61,456 nucleotides of DNA from Peptococcaceae bacterium BRH_c23 (GTDB taxonomy: Bacteria > Bacillota_B > Desulfitobacteriia > Desulfitobacteriales > Desulfitobacteriaceae), in NCBI GenBank assembly GCA_000961805.1, contig LADV01000318.1:1-61456 (forward strand). The letters are read 5' to 3'. The translations under genes and the position numbers were made by a program. Position 1 is the stretch's first letter. Each line of letters starts with the position of its first letter. Positions 9,105 through 17,264 of this stretch are shown here, in pieces. The notes below the pieces were generated by a model, which was given only the letters and a program-made list of their open reading frames with translations, was not told the DNA's origin and searched no databases.

Positions 9105-9392
9105 ATGTTTAAGATTACGGAAGATTGCATCGAAAAGAAAACGCTGACAGAGTACTTTAGCTCAGAGGCCCCAAAAGGGACCGCGGAATTTGAACAGCTT
9201 ATTCAAAAATTCGAATCTGAACCTCAGTATAAATTCCGCATGCGGGACCATGATCAAGAAGTTTTCTACATTGGTTATTCTGATGATTGTACTCGCAAGA
9301 GCGGCTTTGATCCGCTCGATATGTATGGGGAGTACTATGGTTGTATTGACATCCAATATCTTAATGATAAAGGTGAGTATGAGCGGTTGTAG
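9105..9392 (+). CDS. Small conserved-looking hypothetical protein
   Basis: 95 aa, acidic, soluble, no signal or membrane segment. The start is well supported by AAGGTGG at 9091-9097 before ATG 9105. The aromatic-rich C-terminal half contains YIGYSDD and MYGEYYGCIDIQY. I do not recognise a family. It stands alone between the protease gene (divergent) and a small membrane-protein gene. Confidence 0.65.
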   Translation: MFKITEDCIEKKTLTEYFSSEAPKGTAEFEQLIQKFESEPQYKFRMRDHDQEVFYIGYSDDCTRKSGFDPLDMYGEYYGCIDIQYLNDKGEYERL

Positions 9393-9556
9393 GAAGCCCG
9401 TCCCTTCTGGCCAGAGTTTATAATTTCTTAATAAATTGTTTAGAGAAAGTTATAACAATTAGTTTATACTAAATATAGAAACTTACTTAAAATGGGGAGT
9501 TGGAAGTTGTCCAATCACAATTTGCTGTCTTTACTACGTTATAAGGGAGGGTTCGT

Positions 9557-9724
9557 ATGGAAGGATTAGATTTTTTGATAACGGCCATTGGGTTTTCTGT
9601 TTTAGGTTATGTATTATGCTATATGACCCTTTCAGTTAATCGTAAATCCAAGACACAAAACGCAAACTCGGAAAAACCGTTGCAGACTCGAGAACGAACT
9701 GTTCAGCATAGACATAGTGCATGA
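9557..9724 (+). CDS. Small single-pass membrane protein
   Basis: A 55-codon frame from ATG 9557 behind a perfect AAGGGAGG (9543-9550). Residues 4-26 (LDFLITAIGFSVLGYVLCYM) form one hydrophobic helix, followed by a basic, polar tail of about 28 residues (RKSKTQ...RTVQHRHSA). Codon use is normal and the ribosome site is strong, so it is likely translated. No family recognised. Confidence 0.6.
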   Translation: MEGLDFLITAIGFSVLGYVLCYMTLSVNRKSKTQNANSEKPLQTRERTVQHRHSA

Positions 9725-9772
9725 TATTTATCCTCGTTAAGACAGCTATTTTTAGAAGTGGGGGTAGATATC

Positions 9773-10062
9773 CTACGGGCTACAGTGTTCTTTTAGGGTT
9801 AGCCCTTCGGCATTAGTCTCCACAGGAGACTAATGTCTCCTTCGCCGCGAAGTGTTCCTTTTGAGAATAGGCGGCTCGGCGAAACCTATCCTCAGCGCGA
9901 TCATATTCGTTAAGGGCCATGCGATTCGGCGATACTCTATCCTACGCCGGTAAGCATTTCTTTTGGGATCGCGGCTTCGGCGATACTCTCCACTGGAGAC
10001 TATCGTCACCGGAAGCTTTCGTCACCTAAGTCTCGATGTTCAGCTTTAGCTGAACGAGTTCA
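9773..10062. repeat. GC-rich block of diverged tandem units with hairpins
   Basis: No open frame of note. Three diverged units of about 70-100 bases begin near 9785, 9849 and 9964 with a G-YR-TTYYTTTT segment and carry TTCGGC and GATACTCT-type elements. Internal hairpins include 9811-9821 with 9825-9835 (11 bp, ACA loop) and GTTCAGCT/AGCTGAAC (10038-10055). It ends at a terminator (10087-10127). It could be a structured transcript or decayed repeats of the dispersed family that starts just after it. Confidence 0.5.
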
Positions 10063-10086
10063 CTGGTAGAGTATAAAATAACAAGA

Positions 10087-10127
10087 GGGCGTAGCAAAAC
10101 TAAGGTTTCTGTTACGTCCTTTTTTTG
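10087..10127 (+). terminator. Intrinsic terminator
   Basis: GGGCGTAGCA (10087-10096) pairs with TGTTACGTCC (10110-10119) over ten positions including three G-U pairs, followed directly by eight T residues (10120-10127). It follows the folded repeat block, suggesting that the block is transcribed on the plus strand. The T-run is also the start of the next dispersed repeat. Confidence 0.7.
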
Positions 10128-10316
10128 TACCATCAGGAAGTACAAACTTGCGTTATATGCTTCCTAAGCATATGCAACTAGGGCTGTCGCCTTCGCCAAG
10201 TGACCCTTCTCGCCATCCGTAGCTACAGGAACACTCGGCCATCCATGGCCAGCGCTTCTCCGCTATGCTAACACGTGCGAAGACAGTGTCTTCGGGCACC
10301 AGCCAAGTTTTCTTTT
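10120..10316. repeat. Modular dispersed repeat, long copy 2
   Basis: Full-length copy. It has a T-run and GTACCATCAGGAAGTAC start, GTCGCCTTCGCCAAG, a central module CTTCTCGCCATCC...CTACAGGAACACTCGGCC...GGCCAGCGC, then CTAACACGTGCGAAGACAG and the closing AGCCAAGTTTTCTTTT. The central module is shared with 13037-13236 and the fragment at 51125, the end module with 7738 and 13037. No coding frame. The following 190 bases up to the agmatine deiminase gene hold nothing else recognisable. Confidence 0.75.
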
Positions 10317-10508
10317 AAACGTTTCATTCCAGGACTCTTAGGCAGACGGAGTAGTGCTTACTATTTGAATTGATGAAAGCTAGGCCACTTTAATGTATAA
10401 TGCTAACAAGGTATTATCAAACTCCGTCAAGACAGCTGCTTTATATTCTTTCATAGGTTGAAGCATAATATAAAGTAAGCTTACTAACTAGGAATATGAG
10501 GGATTACA

Positions 10509-11549
10509 ATGTATCCAAGCAATCTAAATTATAAAATGCCTCCGGAATGGACTAGGCATACTCGTACCTTCATTTCATGGCCGATCCAAGCGTCTATGTG
10601 TTATCCAGAGGATTATGACGAAGTTTGCCAAGGCTATACCGAAATTATTCAGGCTATTGCGGAATTTGAATCAGTGACGGTTGTGGTGAATGCTGTGGAT
10701 TTAGCGAGGCTTGCGCGTTTATTTCAGGATGAGCGGATTGAACTTCTTCCTATTGAGCATAACGATGCTTGGCTAAGGGATAATGGGCCTACATTTATTG
10801 TCAATGATACTGGGGATGTGGCAGGGGTTAATTGGAAATTTAATGCTTGGGGTGGCAAATATGCACCCTGGGATTTGGACGATCAGGTGGCCACTGAACT
10901 ATTGAAACATATTGAGTTGAAACGGTTTGATGCCCCCTTGGTTATGGAAGGGGGTTCTCTCCATGTCGATGGAGAAGGGACGTTACTAACCACGCAAGAG
11001 TGCCTCTTAAACCCTAATCGGAATCCGGCAATGACCCGAGAACAGATTGAAGCTGAGTTGAAGAACTTTCTCAATATCCAGAAAGTAGTCTGGCTAAAGA
11101 ATGGATTAGATGGAGACGAGACAGATGGTCATGTGGATAATATTGCATGCTTTGTAGCTCCAGGCAAGATTCTAATACAGATTTGTGACGATCCTGAGGA
11201 TGAAAATTATGTGATCACCCAAGAAAACATAAGGATCTTAAAGAGTGAAACTGATGCGCTGGGCCGGAAATTCGAAATCATCCCTATCCTGCAACCGCCG
11301 AGCTTAATTGATGCAGAGACTGGTAAGCGCTTAACCCTGAGTTATCTAAACTTTTACTTTGTTAACGGGGGAATTATTCTGCCTATTTTCGGTGGGAAAG
11401 CAAAAGATACTGATCTGCTAGCCACTCAGGTACTGACAGAACTATTCCCTGAACGACGAATACGCACAGTTAATGGAATGGGGATCATCCGCGAGGGTGG
11501 TAATGTGCACTGTACGACTCAACAGATGCCCCGAGGAAGGCGGATTTAA
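10509..11549 (+). CDS. aguA: Agmatine deiminase
   Basis: 346-aa cytoplasmic enzyme of the porphyromonas-type peptidylarginine deiminase family that hydrolyses agmatine to N-carbamoylputrescine and ammonia. The N-terminal PPEWTRHTRTFISWP, the AWLRDNGPTF substrate loop, DGDETDGHVDN and the C-terminal catalytic cysteine in GGNVHCTTQQ (about residue 335) are all present. Length is normal. The partner amidase starts 1 bp after the stop, completing the two-step agmatine-to-putrescine route. GAGGG at 10498-10502 supports ATG 10509. Confidence 0.95.
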   Translation: MYPSNLNYKMPPEWTRHTRTFISWPIQASMCYPEDYDEVCQGYTEIIQAIAEFESVTVVVNAVDLARLARLFQDERIELLPIEHNDAWLRDNGPTFIVNDTGDVAGVNWKFNAWGGKYAPWDLDDQVATELLKHIELKRFDAPLVMEGGSLHVDGEGTLLTTQECLLNPNRNPAMTREQIEAELKNFLNIQKVVWLKNGLDGDETDGHVDNIACFVAPGKILIQICDDPEDENYVITQENIRILKSETDALGRKFEIIPILQPPSLIDAETGKRLTLSYLNFYFVNGGIILPIFGGKAKDTDLLATQVLTELFPERRIRTVNGMGIIREGGNVHCTTQQMPRGRRI

Positions 11550-11550
11550 G

Positions 11551-12438
11551 ATGAGAAACATTAAAGTAGCGGCTACTCAGATGGGCTGTATTAATAGCAT
11601 CGATCAAAACATCGCAAAAGCAGACGCCCTAGTAAGGGAAGCTGCGAATCAGGGTGCACAAATTATCTTGTTACAGGAGCTGTTCGAAACACCGTATTTC
11701 TGTCAGAAGGAAAAATCGGATTATTATGCTTATGCGACAGAACTGGAACATAATAAAGCTGTTAGGCATTTTCAAGTTGTGGCAAAAGAGCTTCAAGTGG
11801 TTTTACCGATCAGCTTCTATGAAAAGAAAAACTATGCGCGATATAATTCCCTGGCGGTTATTGATGCCAGTGGTGAAGTGCTGGGAAAATATCGCAAGAG
11901 TCATATTCCAGCTGGTCCGGGATATGAAGAAAAGTTCTACTTCAACCCAGGGGATACAGGGTTTCAGGTCTGGAATACTCGCTTTGGCAAGATCGGGGTA
12001 GGGGTCTGCTGGGATCAATGGTATCCAGAAGCTGCACGATGTATGGCGTTAATGGGGGCTGAGCTGCTTTTTTATCCGACTGCGATCGGCTCGGAGCCTC
12101 AAGATGGATCGATCGATTCCAAGGAACATTGGCAAGCTTGTATGTTAGGACATGCTGCAGCTAACCTGATTCCAGTGATTGCCTCGAATCGGGTCGGAGT
12201 TGAGGAAGACGAAGAGTCTAAGATCACCTTCTACGGATCCTCCTTTATCGCTGGCCCGCAAGGAAACAAAGTGATAGAGGCTGGTCGTGTGGAAGAAACG
12301 GTACTGGTGGCAGAATTTGATCTAGATCTGCTTGAGATACAGCGACTGGAGTGGGGGATCTTCCGGGATCGTCGGCCTGAGCTATACAAAATTATATCTT
12401 CGTATGATGGAGAGTTAACGATTAAGGGGACTCGTTAA
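11551..12438 (+). CDS. aguB: N-carbamoylputrescine amidase
   Basis: Nitrilase-superfamily amidohydrolase, 295 aa, converting N-carbamoylputrescine to putrescine, CO2 and ammonia. The Glu-Lys-Cys triad is visible in LLQELFETPYF, GKYRKSHIP and GVGVCWDQWYPEAAR. ATG 11551 follows the deiminase stop at once, with AAGGCGG upstream; the longer frame from 11473 overlaps the deiminase and is not used. Putrescine made here may feed polyamine pools or yield nitrogen from agmatine. Confidence 0.95.
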   Translation: MRNIKVAATQMGCINSIDQNIAKADALVREAANQGAQIILLQELFETPYFCQKEKSDYYAYATELEHNKAVRHFQVVAKELQVVLPISFYEKKNYARYNSLAVIDASGEVLGKYRKSHIPAGPGYEEKFYFNPGDTGFQVWNTRFGKIGVGVCWDQWYPEAARCMALMGAELLFYPTAIGSEPQDGSIDSKEHWQACMLGHAAANLIPVIASNRVGVEEDEESKITFYGSSFIAGPQGNKVIEAGRVEETVLVAEFDLDLLEIQRLEWGIFRDRRPELYKIISSYDGELTIKGTR

Positions 12439-12465
12439 GTAGGTAGTGGCTTAAATATGTTAAGA

Positions 12466-13008
12466 CTATTTTTTCCTCTTTTCGAAATTGATGGATTTCG
12501 AAGTTGGTGGAGATATTGGGTCGGATCGCCTAAAGATGATGAACAGCCCAACTAGGATCAGAGCGATCGGGGCGAGTAATCCGAAATTAATCCAGGTATG
12601 TAAGACTTGGAGAAAAAGAATGCCAAAGGAGACAACGGAGACAGTCGATAAGATAAAGACTGGAATCAAAAGTCCCCTAGGTCTACCAGAGAAAAGGTAG
12701 AGTTGAAAGAGACCAAAGGCTACCGATAGAGGGTAGATCGGCCAGGTATAGCCGGAAAATTGCCAGTTAGTAAAGATCTCGAAAAAGAAGAGTAAACCAA
12801 GGAATGTGAGGATGCCCCCCGGTACTAATAGGCCGGGGTTTCTTGATGTGCTGAAGTAACTCCATTCAAATAGTAAACCTGGGATAAGGATGAAGATGGG
12901 CCAAAAGTTCTCCATGCTGAAGAAGTTCCAGTAAAAAAGGTTGTTCGTAAACAGGAAAGTACCAAGAATGACAAACACTAGCCCTAAAATAGTATTACTC
13001 TTAGGCAT
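12466..13008 (-). CDS. Polytopic membrane protein, function unknown
   Basis: 180 aa with about six hydrophobic helices alternating in the LiaF/DUF5668-like manner (short loops, WPIFILIPGLLF, WPIYPLSVAFGLF) and a basic C-terminal tail (NFEKRKK). ATG 13008 is preceded by GGAGGGG. The frame extends 32 codons further upstream, but that extension lies in the dispersed repeat and lacks a ribosome site. Convergent with the carbamoylputrescine amidase gene. Envelope-stress or wall-related roles are only a guess. Confidence 0.75.
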   Translation of the reverse strand: MPKSNTILGLVFVILGTFLFTNNLFYWNFFSMENFWPIFILIPGLLFEWSYFSTSRNPGLLVPGGILTFLGLLFFFEIFTNWQFSGYTWPIYPLSVAFGLFQLYLFSGRPRGLLIPVFILSTVSVVSFGILFLQVLHTWINFGLLAPIALILVGLFIIFRRSDPISPPTSKSINFEKRKK

Positions 13009-13036
13009 ACTACTTACCCCTCCTAAAATATGCGTA

Positions 13037-13236
13037 TTTTTATTCTGGTCAGAAAGTATAACTTTCAGTTGTATACTTTCTGGAAGGTCCTTCTCGCCAT
13101 CCATGGCTACAGGGACACTCGGTCATCCATGGCCAGCGCATAAGGGCAACTAAGGCTTCCGCCGGCGCCTGCGGGCTTCTCCGCTAAGCTAACACGTGCG
13201 AAGACAGTGTCTTCGGGCGCAAGCCAAGTTTTCTTT
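13037..13236. repeat. Modular dispersed repeat, long copy 3
   Basis: It opens with paired elements CAGAAAGTATAA and TATACTTTCTG, then carries the central module CTTCTCGCCATCCATGGC...ACAGGGACACTCGG...CCATGGCCAGCGC, an extra GCCGGCGCCTGCGGGC segment, and the shared end CTAACACGTGCGAAGACAG...AGCCAAGTTTTCTTT. It sits directly upstream of the minus-strand membrane-protein gene and may supply or disturb its promoter. From 13237 to 13442 I see nothing else. Confidence 0.75.
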
Positions 13237-13442
13237 ACTTATTTATAATTCTATCATAAGGACAGCCGCAGAAAACAGAGGTTGATGCTTGTTTATTAAA
13301 TAATTAGTTTAAGGTTACGCCTAATAGCTACTCGGACTGGAATTAAGAGTAGCTGAAATGGGGTATGCTTTAAAAAGTATAGAATTAGAAACAGAGAAGA
13401 ATTTGAACAAAGAATTAGTAACAAAGAAAGGAGCGTTGTTTT

Positions 13443-14400
13443 TTGACGTTTAGCAAATTACCCTACCTAAGTCCGAACCGTCAGGCATTACCTTTGGTTA
13501 AGGAATTAATTGCGAGGAGAGAGCTGCTTCGGATCGAGGTTCATCTGCATAACGGGGTTACCGTGATCGACTGCGGTGTGCATGTTCAAGGCGGCTGGGA
13601 TGCGGGGAGGTTGTTTGCTGCTGTATGCCTCGGAGGGCTTGCTCATGTAAATTTGCATTGGTTAGACTTTAACGGGCTACGCTGGCCTGCGGTTGAAGTG
13701 CTTACTGATCATCCAGTCCGGGCTTGTTTGGCGTCTCAATATGCTGGTTGGCCAGTTAAGATAGGTAATTCGGTAGCATTAGGTTCGGGTCCAGGTCGCG
13801 CTATTATTCACAAAGGAACTCTGTTCGATACGATGGGTTATGAAGATCATTCTCAGACGGCAATTTTGTGTTTAGAAAGTGAGCTACTACCTTCTGAAGA
13901 TATAGTCCTACAATTAATTAGAAGAGTTTGATTGTGAGCCAGCGGATCTCTACATTTTAGTAGCTCCTTGCGCATCTCAGGTTGGATCAGTTCAGATAGC
14001 GGCACGTGCCCTGGAAACAGGGTTAGCGAAGTTAATGGAACTGGGTTATGACTTGAAAAATATTGAATCCGGCTGGGGTATTTGTCCACTTCCCCCCGTT
14101 GCCAGTGACAATCTAATTGCTCTAGGACGCTCAAACGATGCGATTCTCTATGGCTCAACCGTACTTTATAACCTTTGTGACGATGATCTATCTCTTGCCT
14201 CCCTCGTGAAGCAGATTCCGTCCAGTTCGTATCGAGAGTATGGCCGATTATTTCTGGAAGTGTATAATGGGAATTTTTACGAGCTCGATCCTTTCATGTT
14301 CAGTCCTGCAGAAATATGGTTCTGTAATTCTAAGAGTGGTCGCTCGTTTCATGCTGGAGTCCTGCGTCCGGATCTTCTGAGTAATTCTTTCGAATTATGA
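13443..14400 (+). pseudogene. mch: Methenyltetrahydromethanopterin cyclohydrolase, frameshifted
   Basis: Two adjacent frames together encode a full-length Mch (about 318 aa). The first (13443-13931) has ALPLVKELI, TVIDCGVHVQGG, LTDHP, GSGPGRA and GYEDHSQTAILCLES. The second, in the +1 frame, begins with FDCEPADLYILVAP near 13929 and has PPVASDNLIALGRSNDAILYG and FYELDPFMFSPA. One extra base around 13925-13929 (AGAAGAGTTTGA) breaks the gene. Mch hydrolyses methenyl-H4MPT to formyl-H4MPT in the archaeal/methylotroph C1 pathway and is unexpected here. The TTG start at 13443 has AAAGGAG upstream. No other H4MPT gene is nearby. Confidence 0.85.
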
Positions 14401-14538
14401 TATCATAACTTATTAATAGACTCAGTAAATTGACGTCAAGGAATTCATCGTGATATAGTAAATTTATGCTATCAAGGTGACTTTTAGGTCGTGGATTTGA
14501 TTTTTCGCCTTTATTGTTTAGGGATAGAACTGTATTGT

Positions 14539-14566
14539 AACCCCAGACGTTGTCTGGGGTTGGTTA
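14539..14566 (+). terminator. Bidirectional intrinsic terminator
   Basis: AACCCCAGAC (14539-14548), loop GTT, GTCTGGGGTT (14552-14561), followed by GGTTATTTT. It lies between the convergent cyclohydrolase relic and the minus-strand gene ending at 14573. Confidence 0.8.
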
Positions 14567-14572
14567 TTTTAC

Positions 14573-15151
14573 TTAATTTTTTGGCTTTAATAGGTGGTGG
14601 GATTTTAAGTAAGTAAGGATTTTTTGTTTTTCACTTGCTTCCACATGAATAAGGTGTTGAGGTTTTTGGGCAATAACTCCAGGCCATTTGGTATAAATGG
14701 TTTGGATATATATTTTTCGAGTGATTGGATCAGTATAACTAAGATGAATGATAAGAAACTGTGGCTTGATATCGGTTTGCAGAAAATCAACACTCTTTAT
14801 GCTAAGGAGCAAACTTGTAGTGGTATCTCTAGGAATATCGTTAACCACAGTGTAATCATCAACAAGAATAGGCTCTTCTAGCAAGCTTTCGTCAAAGACG
14901 ATAGTTTTACTGGAAAGGTTTGTAGCTGGATGATTTCCTACATTATTAAATTTAAATTCGAAACTAAGCTCGTGGGTTAGATGGATGGAAGGAGATTCTT
15001 TGAAGGTGAAATATGGACGTGCTGCTTCGCGCTGGGTCTGCCAGGTGATGACAGAGATAAAGACGGATACTATCGAGACGAAAGCAAAAATTGCTGTGGA
15101 TATAGTCATAAAGATGCCTGACCAATTGCGTTTTTTTAGGTCCCAAGACAT
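14573..15151 (-). CDS. Membrane-anchored hypothetical protein
   Basis: 192 aa with one N-terminal transmembrane helix (about residues 12-36), then a soluble beta-rich domain outside or inside the membrane (EARPYFTFKES; FEFKFNNVGNHPATNL). The FxNxGxxPAxN pattern is often seen in membrane-tethered beta-sandwich proteins of unknown function. ATG 15151 is preceded by GGGGGAAG. It stands alone, divergent from the truncated citrate synthase. Confidence 0.7.
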   Translation of the reverse strand: MSWDLKKRNWSGIFMTISTAIFAFVSIVSVFISVITWQTQREAARPYFTFKESPSIHLTHELSFEFKFNNVGNHPATNLSSKTIVFDESLLEEPILVDDYTVVNDIPRDTTTSLLLSIKSVDFLQTDIKPQFLIIHLSYTDPITRKIYIQTIYTKWPGVIAQKPQHLIHVEASEKQKILTYLKSHHLLKPKN

Positions 15152-15245
15152 AGCTTCCCCCTATTCGGACGTATCTGTTGACTATATATATTGATCGTTT
15201 GTTTAAAAGATTCATCTTGACGGTGGTAAATAATTAGAAACCAAA

Positions 15246-16244
15246 GTGTATCAAAGGCTACCTGAAGATTTTGTTCGGGACATGATTTTAAAAGCGCCCA
15301 GCAAGGATATTATGAATACGCTGGCCAGAAGCGTTTTAGCTTTGTATACCTTTGACGATAATCCGGATGATACTTCCATGAAAAACGTCCTAAAACAGTG
15401 TCTAAGGTTGATTGCCTGCTTTCCGTCTTTAGCAGTCTATGGCTATCAAGCCTTCTCTCATTACCATGGAAACCAAAGCTTATATATTCACAGCCCACGC
15501 CCTGATTTGAGTATTGCTGAGAACATTCTTTCCATGTTGCGGCCGGATAGTAACTATACCAAGTTAGAGGCGTCACTGCTTGATCTTGCCCTTGTCCTGC
15601 ACGCTGAACACGGAGGGGGTAACAATTCATCCTTTGTGACCCACGTCGTGACTTCTACAGGTACGGATACCTACTCTGCTATTGCTGCGGCAATTGGAGC
15701 ACTTAAGGGACCGCGGCATGGAGGGGCGAATATAAAAGTTATCGAGATGTTTGACGATATCAAAGATAAATTGACGGATTGGAAAGATGATGAAGAGATT
15801 GAGCGCTATCTTACCCGAATCCTTTCTAAAGATGCTTTTGATCGGTCAGGTTTAATCTACGGAATTGGGCACGCAGTATACTCTGTTTCGGATCCTAGGG
15901 CCGTTATTCTCAAGAATTATGCTTGCCAACTTGCCCATGAAAAGGGACTGGAAGATGAATTTGAACTCTATGTAAAGGTTGAGGACATTGCCCCGCGGGT
16001 TATTAGTAAGCTAAGTACCATGTACAAAGGGGTAAGTGCCAATGTCGATTTCTTTTCAGGTTTTGTGTACAAAATGCTCAATATTCCTGTGGAAATGTTC
16101 ACGCCGATTTTTGCAATTTCCAGAATCGTAGGTTGGAGTGCACATCGAATGGAGGAAATTGCCAATGCTGGAAAAATTATTAGACCTGCCTATAAAAGCG
16201 TGGCTCCTAAAAGACAATATATTAGAATGAACGAAAGATTGTAA
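15246..16244 (+). pseudogene. Citrate synthase lacking its N-terminal quarter
   Basis: The 332-codon frame matches citrate synthase from about residue 120 of the usual 440-460 aa protein. It contains FVRDMILKAPSKDIMNTLARSV, the catalytic histidines in GPRHGGAN and GIGHAVYS, and the catalytic aspartate in ANVDFFSGF. The missing N-terminal part is not found in any frame upstream: a stop lies just before, and only about 95 bases separate it from the divergent gene. The GTG at 15246 has no ribosome site. Most likely a 5'-deleted relic; a functional short protein is less likely because the N-terminal helices form the dimer core. Confidence 0.75.
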
Positions 16245-16273
16245 AAAATCGGAAAATACTGTAACGCGGAGCG

Positions 16274-16326
16274 GAAATTCTCTTCTTTTACTTCTTAGGC
16301 GAAGTTTAAGAAGGGAATTTCTTTGT
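16274..16326 (+). terminator. Intrinsic terminator after citrate synthase relic
   Basis: GAAATTCTCTTCTT (16274-16287) pairs with AAGAAGGGAATTTC (16308-16321) with one G-U, and ACTTC/GAAGT extends the stem inside; TTTGTG follows. It separates the citrate synthase relic from the LysE gene. Confidence 0.65.
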
Positions 16327-16373
16327 GATGTAGAAATAACGGATAGCACAAAGAAGTAGGATGGTGGAATTAT

Positions 16374-17021
16374 ATGGGATTAGCAGCAATCTTTATGACA
16401 AGTATGTTAATGGGTTTTTTCGGAGCTATTGTGCCAGGACCTTTGCTTACAGTTACCATCAATGAAAGTCTGAGGCGTGGTGCTAAGGCTGGACCTCAAA
16501 TTGCTTCCGGCCATGCGCTAGTAGAACTTGCCTTAGTGGTGGCGATTTTCTATGGCTTGGGAACCTATATCACTTGGCCAGTTGTAAAAGGAACGATCGG
16601 AATCGTAGGGGGGTTATTCCTTTTTTGGATGGCGTACGGAATTTTGAAAGAGTCCTTTAATTCTGTAGTCCTTGATTTTTCGGGAGAGACAACGGCTAAA
16701 GGTCTTCGGCCTTGGGTTTCAGGTATTACTGTAACTGCCTCAAATCCTTATTGGTTTCTGTGGTGGGCGACCGCTGGCGCTGGTTCATTGATGCTTGCTG
16801 CAAACTATGGTATTATTGGAGCCATCTGCTTTTATTTAGGACATATTATAGCGGATTATATTTGGTTTACGTTTGTGGCATTCACTGTTGCTAGAGGAAA
16901 GAAACTCTTTACGCCTTTGGTGTATCGCTTTGTTTTAGGAGTCTGTGGACTTTTTTTAGTCGGTTTAGCGGGTTATTTTGTTTATTCTGGGGCAGGTTTC
17001 TTAATGTCTTTCAGAGCTTAA
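16374..17021 (+). CDS. LysE/RhtB family amino acid exporter
   Basis: 215-aa inner membrane protein with six predicted helices. The N-terminal GFFGAIVPGPLLTVTINESLRRG is the LysE-family signature region (Pro-Gly-Pro), and SGITVTASNPYWFLWW is the conserved second half motif. Members export basic or neutral amino acids or related compounds; the substrate cannot be told from sequence. Start ATG 16374 is preceded by AGGATGGTGG. Monocistronic. Confidence 0.88.
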   Translation: MGLAAIFMTSMLMGFFGAIVPGPLLTVTINESLRRGAKAGPQIASGHALVELALVVAIFYGLGTYITWPVVKGTIGIVGGLFLFWMAYGILKESFNSVVLDFSGETTAKGLRPWVSGITVTASNPYWFLWWATAGAGSLMLAANYGIIGAICFYLGHIIADYIWFTFVAFTVARGKKLFTPLVYRFVLGVCGLFLVGLAGYFVYSGAGFLMSFRA

Positions 17022-17264
17022 ATCTGTGCACTCGACATTTGTCGTATCCAATCTGTATGACACAAGATGAAAGTTCTAAGAGTTTGTAACTTTTTTCTCA
17101 TGTAGGAAAAAATAAAGGATTTTGGGCTCATCTGTAGAAATTAATTATTATTATGCAAAGATAATCCATCTTGTTGTTTAGGTCTATATCTAATGGTTTA
17201 GAGCCCTTATTAGGCATAAACAGGCAACTGGATCCTATAGAAAGAATGGAGTGGAGATTAAACG

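Noticed and set aside
13925..13935. Programmed +1 frameshift in mch
   Set aside because: GTT-TGA recalls the prfB site, but the slip codon would pair poorly with TTT and there is no stimulatory Shine-Dalgarno; a mutation or read error is simpler.
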